In this document: piece after piece, positions 63,680 through 64,000 of the stretch
How the letters are laid out: the number at the start of each line of letters is the position of its first letter
Numbering within the stretch: position 1 is the first letter of the stretch
NCBI RefSeq assembly: GCF_950295315.1
Contig: NC_080164.1
Coordinates: forward strand, 9,674,665 to 9,738,664
Length of the DNA: 64,000 nucleotides
Source: Erinaceus europaeus
Taxonomy: Eukaryota > Chordata > Mammalia > Eulipotyphla > Erinaceidae
Direction: 5' to 3'
Notes under the pieces: model-generated
What the model was told of the DNA's origin: nothing
What the model saw: only the letters and a program-made list of their open reading frames with translations
Databases searched by the model: none
Program-made: the position numbers and the translations under genes

Positions 63680-64000
63680 TGTTTGTTTTTTTAACTCTCT
63701 CATGCCCCCGTCAGCTCCTCAACCCTGACTCTCACAGGATTTAATGAATCTCCTTTTCTTGTCATGATGGTCTGCACTGCCTCAGCCCTCAGAGAAACTT
63801 CTAGTCAGATAAGCGAAAGAGCCGCCAGCTAGTATCTGTCCAGGCAGATTCTGGGGTGTGTTCACAGCAGTCCTCACCCCACGATCGGCCCCAGCACAGT
63901 AGAGACTATGATTTCGGGGACCACAGGGCCACTGGGGTACCCTGGGTCTCGGCAGATGGAGTTTTGGGCTCTGTCACTGAGTAGCTGTGTGGCCTTGGGA
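63680..64000. other. Unique sequence to the window edge
   Basis: 'gtcactgagtagctgtgtgg' resembles the core of an old MIR-type SINE ('...gctgtgtgaccttggg') at 63975-64000. Otherwise unassigned. Confidence 0.4.

Noticed and set aside
62861..63703. 280-codon minus-strand ORF
   Set aside because: Made from a SINE-A, a SINE-C and a pyrimidine tract read in frame; not a gene.

Overview
The window is vertebrate nuclear DNA, almost certainly from an erinaceine hedgehog (Erinaceus or close kin). Two observations support this. It contains a Vingi non-LTR retrotransposon, a clade reported among mammals only from hedgehogs. It is also packed with tRNA-derived SINEs of the hedgehog ERI type. I found no host protein-coding exon that I could support. 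The window reads as an intergenic or deep intronic stretch made largely of nested retroelements. The only clear host genes are an intact-looking tRNA-Val(AAC) gene at 38102-38174 and a decayed, 5'-truncated RPS23 retropseudogene at 20325-20515.

Names used below, by recognisable text. SINE-A starts like gggagtcgggcggtagcgc and ends in a CAA/TAA-rich tail; the 'long' form adds a gcctccaggagcagtgga module. SINE-B starts like ggggccaggtggtggcgcac. SINE-C starts like ggtctgggaggtggcgcag. SINE-D contains ctcatgcctgaggctccaa. SINE-E contains gagatagctcaccaggta. All have tRNA-like box A/B heads. LINE 3' ends fall into an ORF2-end/3'UTR type ('tgctggtgggaatgt...', clearly L1) and three further 3'UTR groups: group 1 'cacagaactctggtggt', group 2 'ggagttctggtggtgggaat' and group 3 'tgtgtttcagacactcat'-like, usually seen in reverse. 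These three groups are probably L1 lineages. Ends given for repeats are by eye and may be off by 5-20 bases unless a target-site duplication (TSD) is quoted.

Layout. 1-5.2 kb: SINEs and L1 3' ends. 5.2-8.65 kb: a SINE-A split by a nearly complete Vingi whose 5' third (endonuclease) is inverted relative to its 3' two thirds (reverse transcriptase). 8.65-17.5 kb: L1 ends, SINEs, a triple nest (SINE > LTR > L1) and an MLT1-like relic. 17.5-18 kb: the first of several young solo LTRs. 18-38 kb: dense SINEs, the RPS23 pseudogene, a solo LTR at 29.8 kb and unique DNA. 38-43.7 kb: tRNA-Val, a very long TG tract, two solo LTRs and an L1 end. 43.7-51 kb: unique GC-richer blocks, SINEs and a second, truncated Vingi. 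51.4-52.05 kb: a SINE-L1 chimeric insertion. 53-57.5 kb: the longest unique DNA, ending in a GC-box/CCAAT-rich block. 57.7-59 kb: a large inverted repeat enclosing a solo LTR. 59-64 kb: SINEs, one more solo LTR and a homopyrimidine tract.

The most unusual signal is in the solo LTR family (six close copies, plus one more distant LTR at 14618). Six of these seven LTRs have exact or near-exact 6-bp TSDs typical of class II (ERVK-like) elements. Four copies carry, inside U3 and in sense, a 33-34-nt block that matches the 5' half of tRNA-Gly(GCC), ending in the anticodon, i.e. the shape of a 5' tRNA half. The other two close copies carry a different module at the same place. I know of no description of this.
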